Source of the DNA: Bacteroidota bacterium
GTDB lineage: Bacteria > Bacteroidota > Bacteroidia > NS11-12g > UBA9320
NCBI GenBank assembly: GCA_003485825.1
Contig: DNHN01000140.1
Coordinates: 1-8,576, forward strand
Length of the DNA stretch: 8,576 nt
Direction of reading: 5' to 3'
Shown in pieces: positions 6,626 through 8,576 of this stretch; within the stretch, counting starts at the first letter, position 1, and each line of letters begins with the position of its first letter. The position numbers and the translations under genes are program-made. Under the pieces are notes generated by a model that saw nothing but the letters and a program-made list of their open reading frames with translations, was not told the DNA's origin and searched no databases.

Positions 6626-7234
6626 CTATTTTGAAGTCAACCTCGCCACGTACTTCCCCAATACATCCAACTCTATGTTGGCAATATGGCCCACCTGCAA
6701 GGTGTGAAAGATAGTATGCTCGTAGGTGTAAGGGATAATGGCTACGCCGAATTTACGGTCTGTGATATGCGTTACCGTTAGGCTCGTTCCGTTGATTGTA
6801 ATAGACCCTTTGTGTATGATGAGCTTTTCGGGTGCGTGTCCATTGATGTCGGCAAAATCTGCATCCAGCTCAAACTCATACTCCCAGCTCCCGTTCTTAT
6901 CTACTACAGATAGTAGCGTTGCTTTCCCATCTACGTGACCTTGTACGATATGGCCATCGAGCCTGTCATTCATACGAATGCAGCGTTCAAAATTCACCTT
7001 ATCACCTACCTTCAGCTCACCAAGATTGGTAAGTCTTAGCGTCTCATCTATAGCCGTAACTTTATAGGTATCGCCATCTATGGCTACTACTGTAAGGCAC
7101 ACCCCATTGTGGGCTACACTTTGGTCTATTTTTAGCTCGTGGGTGAACTTACTCTCAAAGGTAAAGGTAATGTTACTTCCTTCCTGGTCTATCTGAGTGA
7201 GGGTGGCTATGGTTTCTATTATTCCGCTGAACAT
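6626..7234 (-). CDS. ribE: Riboflavin synthase, alpha subunit
   Basis: This cytoplasmic enzyme catalyses the dismutation of two 6,7-dimethyl-8-ribityllumazine molecules to riboflavin and a pyrimidinedione, the last step of riboflavin synthesis. The 202-residue length is typical. Two lumazine-binding barrels are visible. The N-terminal one has MFSGIIE (1-7), HNGVCLTV (42-49) and RLTNLGELKVGDKVNFER (67-84). The C-terminal one starts after GHIVQGHVDG (94-103) and has KGSITINGTSLTV (142-154) and the closing DVLGKYVAR (180-188). Cys46 in NGVCLTV and Ser151 in NGTSLTV occupy matching places in the two halves, as in the family. The start at MFSGIIE is the conserved N terminus. The gene is 177 bp downstream of sdhB on the same strand, with a repeat-rich gap between them, and no FMN riboswitch-like sequence is seen in that gap. 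Other rib genes are not in the window. Confidence 0.97.
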   Translation of the reverse strand: MFSGIIETIATLTQIDQEGSNITFTFESKFTHELKIDQSVAHNGVCLTVVAIDGDTYKVTAIDETLRLTNLGELKVGDKVNFERCIRMNDRLDGHIVQGHVDGKATLLSVVDKNGSWEYEFELDADFADINGHAPEKLIIHKGSITINGTSLTVTHITDRKFGVAIIPYTYEHTIFHTLQVGHIANIELDVLGKYVARLTSK

Positions 7235-7249
7235 GGTGTAAGATTAAAT

Positions 7250-7267
7250 TTAAGTCTAAACTTAAGT
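7250..7267 (-). promoter_or_regulatory. AT-rich palindromic site and possible -7 box upstream of ribE
   Basis: TTAAGT (7250-7255) and ACTTAA (7260-7265) form an inverted repeat around four bases, and ACTTAAGT (7260-7267) is itself palindromic. On the minus strand TAAGTTTA (7264-7257) fits TAnnTTTG at all but the last base and would start transcription about 15 bases before the ribE ATG. No TTG -33 box is found at the right distance; the upstream DNA there is the palindromic repeat unit. The assignment is weak. Confidence 0.25.
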
Positions 7268-7278
7268 ATAGACGTTAT

Positions 7279-7322
7279 TCAGTTCTCGATACATTTGCCT
7301 AATCGGCAAACACTCGAACTGA
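7279..7322 (+). repeat. Palindromic intergenic repeat, unit 1
   Basis: The unit reads as an outer 7-bp stem TCAGTTC/GAACTGA (7279-7285/7316-7322), then conserved-looking flanks (TCGATACA and CACTC). An inner perfect 6-bp stem TTTGCC/GGCAAA (7294-7299/7305-7310) has a 5-base loop. The same plan recurs in inverted orientation at 7351-7396 with a different inner stem. I recall TTCTCGATACA...ACTCGAACTGACA repeats as frequent between genes in Bacteroidota genomes, which would make it a non-autonomous mobile or REP-like family; that cannot be tested here. It lies in the ribE upstream region. Confidence 0.65.
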
Positions 7323-7350
7323 CAACGCTTCAGAATTCGTTTATTTTTTT

Positions 7351-7396
7351 TATTTGAGTGTTTTAAGCTTTGCTTAAAATGTATCGAGAAGTGAAC
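7351..7396 (-). repeat. Palindromic intergenic repeat, unit 2 (inverted)
   Basis: Read on the minus strand, this unit has TTCTCGATACA, then a perfect 8-bp inner stem TTTTAAGC/GCTTAAAA with a 3-base loop (plus-strand positions 7361-7368/7372-7379), then CACTCAAAT. It shares the flanks of unit 1 but not the inner stem sequence, and its outer stem has decayed (CTCAAAT where unit 1 has CTCGAAC). With unit 1 it creates a perfect 14-bp inverted repeat, 7283-7296 against 7377-7390. It lies 15 bases beyond the sdhB stop codon. It lacks a U-run on the minus strand, so it is not a canonical sdhB terminator, although the hairpin could protect the 3' end of the sdh transcript. Confidence 0.6.
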
Positions 7397-7411
7397 AAGA
7401 GGATGTTGACT

Positions 7412-8167
7412 CTACCCGTTTAAAGAGCCACTCAACAATTCACGATTCATTCTAGCAATATTGCTCAAATCAATTCCTTTAGGACACTCTACTTCACACG
7501 CACCCGTATTGGTACAGTTACCAAAACCTTCTGCATCCATTTGAGCTACCATATTTTGAGCTCTGTCCCTAGCTTCTACTCTACCTTGTGGTAAAAGAGC
7601 ATATTGAGATATTTTAGCTCCCGTAAATAGCATTGCACTACTGTTTTTACACGTAGCCACACATGCACCACAACCGATACAAGCTGCAGCATCCATTGCT
7701 AAATCTGCATCGTGCTTTGGTATTGGAGTAGCATTGGCATCTTGCGTATTCCCACTTGTATTTACAGAGATAAATCCTCCAGATTGTTGGATTCTATCAA
7801 ATGCACTTCTATCTACTACTAAGTCTTTTATAACCGGGAATGCCTTCGCTCTGAATGGCTCGATAAATATCGTATCTCCATCCTTGAAACTACGCATATG
7901 CAGCTGGCAGGTAGTAGTCCCTTTTACCGGACCGTGCGCCTCTCCATTGATAAACATAGAGCAGCTACCACAGATACCTTCTCTACAGTCGTGGTCAAAA
8001 GCAACTGGCTCATCTCCACTATTGATAAGCTGCTCATTGAGCACATCCATCATTTCTAGAAAAGACATGTGCTCAGAGATGTCGGCTACTTTGTAGTCCA
8101 CCATCTTGCCTTTATCATTAGCTCCCTTCTGTCTCCAGATTTTTAGTGTTAAGTTCATGTTACTCAT
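7412..8167 (-). CDS. sdhB: Succinate dehydrogenase / fumarate reductase iron-sulfur subunit
   Basis: This 251-residue subunit of respiratory complex II passes electrons from the flavin of SdhA through three Fe-S clusters to quinone at the membrane. The N-terminal ferredoxin-like domain carries the [2Fe-2S] ligands C61, C66, C69 and C87 (CREGICGSC...C). The C-terminal helical domain carries C163, C166, C169 and C173 ([11 protein letters not shown]), plus C218, C224 and C228. By family analogy C163, C166, C169 and C228 bind [4Fe-4S], and C173, C218 and C224 bind [3Fe-4S]. All cluster cysteines are present. The start MSNMNLT lies one base after the sdhA stop; a second ATG three codons later (MNLT) is also possible. 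Order and spacing indicate co-transcription with sdhA. Direction of the reaction (succinate oxidation or fumarate reduction) cannot be told from this subunit. Confidence 0.97.
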   Translation of the reverse strand: MSNMNLTLKIWRQKGANDKGKMVDYKVADISEHMSFLEMMDVLNEQLINSGDEPVAFDHDCREGICGSCSMFINGEAHGPVKGTTTCQLHMRSFKDGDTIFIEPFRAKAFPVIKDLVVDRSAFDRIQQSGGFISVNTSGNTQDANATPIPKHDADLAMDAAACIGCGACVATCKNSSAMLFTGAKISQYALLPQGRVEARDRAQNMVAQMDAEGFGNCTNTGACEVECPKGIDLSNIARMNRELLSGSLNG

Positions 8168-8168
8168 A

Positions 8169-8576
8169 TTACTTGTAGCTTCTTTGTTTCAATTCTATAT
8201 CCTTAAATTCTAACTGCTCTTTGTGCAGTACTGCGTCACTTGGCTTGCCTTTGTATTCCCATGCAGATACATAGGCATAATTGACATCATCCCTTAATGC
8301 TTCTCCATCTTGAGGACCACCTTGCTCCACAGACTCTTCGCGGAAGTGACCGCCACAGCTCTCATTTCTATCCAATGCATCCTTCGCAAATAACTCCCCT
8401 AATTCTAAGAAATCTGCAACTCTACCTGCTTTTTCAAGTTCTTGGTTTAGTTCATATGCTCCACCAGGAACACTTACATTTTTCCAGAAATCTTCGCGTA
8501 ATTCTGCTATTTCGGCTATTGCTTCTTTCAGTCCCTTCTCGTTTCTGCTCATACCACACTTGTTCCACATGATATT
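8169..8576 (-). CDS. sdhA: Succinate dehydrogenase flavoprotein subunit, C-terminal part (cut by window edge)
   Basis: Only the last 135 residues are inside the window; the open frame continues past the right edge (Asn-Ile precede the first Met at 8570-8568), so that Met is internal and not a start. The fragment is the C-terminal helical and capping region of the flavoprotein that oxidises succinate with covalently bound FAD. It holds the family motif [14 protein letters not shown] near the edge, CGGHFREES about residues 74-82 of the fragment, and the closing [10 protein letters not shown]...ELKQRSYK. The FAD-binding and active-site domains lie outside the window. It sits immediately upstream of sdhB (one-base gap), which fits the usual sdhC-sdhA-sdhB order of Bacteroidota; the cytochrome b subunit gene would be further right. 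Confidence 0.93.
   Translation of the reverse strand, partial: NIMWNKCGMSRNEKGLKEAIAEIAELREDFWKNVSVPGGAYELNQELEKAGRVADFLELGELFAKDALDRNESCGGHFREESVEQGGPQDGEALRDDVNYAYVSAWEYKGKPSDAVLHKEQLEFKDIELKQRSYK

Noticed and set aside
7139..7357. Plus-strand open frame of 72 codons overlapping the ribE start and the palindromic repeats
   Set aside because: It is made partly of antisense ribE and partly of the repeat region; low-complexity end, no initiation context or homology recognised.
7235..7411. FMN riboswitch upstream of ribE
   Set aside because: The gap is short and filled by palindromic repeats; none of the conserved riboswitch blocks is recognisable.
7734..8096. Plus-strand open frame of 120 codons opposite sdhB
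   Set aside because: Antisense to the conserved Fe-S protein; composition is what the reverse of the sdhB frame would give.
8297..8572. Plus-strand open frame of 91 codons at the right edge
   Set aside because: Antisense to the sdhA C-terminal coding sequence, which has clear family motifs.

Overview
The window looks like chromosomal DNA of a Bacteroidota member, probably a free-living flavobacterium-like organism. The evidence is an AT-rich sequence, a SusC/SusD outer-membrane uptake pair with a third surface lipoprotein, no obvious Shine-Dalgarno sequences, and a menaquinone-type sdhA-sdhB pair. I cannot name the species from the sequence.

Layout, left to right. Positions 1-65 hold the 3' part of a terminator-bearing element whose upstream side is cut off by the window edge. 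A roughly 250-bp leader (66-316) follows, with promoter-like and palindromic sites. Next is a compact plus-strand operon: susC-like (317-3418), susD-like (3423-4904) and a PKD-domain surface glycan-binding-type lipoprotein (4921-6273). It closes with a strong hairpin terminator at 6297-6334. The 6335-6625 intergenic region carries a second copy (about 89% identical over 62 bp) of the element at position 1, preceded by a separate hairpin; together they look like the 3' end of a small RNA. On the minus strand are riboflavin synthase (6626-7234), a 177-bp gap with two oppositely oriented palindromic repeats (7279-7396), succinate dehydrogenase iron-sulfur subunit sdhB (7412-8167), and the C-terminal end of sdhA (8169 to the window edge).

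The plus-strand operon encodes one outer-membrane machine: a TonB-dependent transporter barrel, its SusD lid lipoprotein, and an accessory surface binder. It would capture an oligosaccharide or other polymer fragment. No glycoside hydrolase, lyase, sulfatase or regulator lies inside the terminator-bounded unit, so the substrate cannot be read directly. The minus-strand genes are housekeeping: the respiratory complex II/TCA cycle and the last step of riboflavin synthesis, which supplies the FAD precursor that SdhA needs.

The most interesting material is non-coding: the near-identical structured elements flanking the SusCD operon, and the covarying palindromic repeat pair between ribE and sdhB. 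No CRISPR array, tRNA, rRNA, transposase or phage gene is visible.
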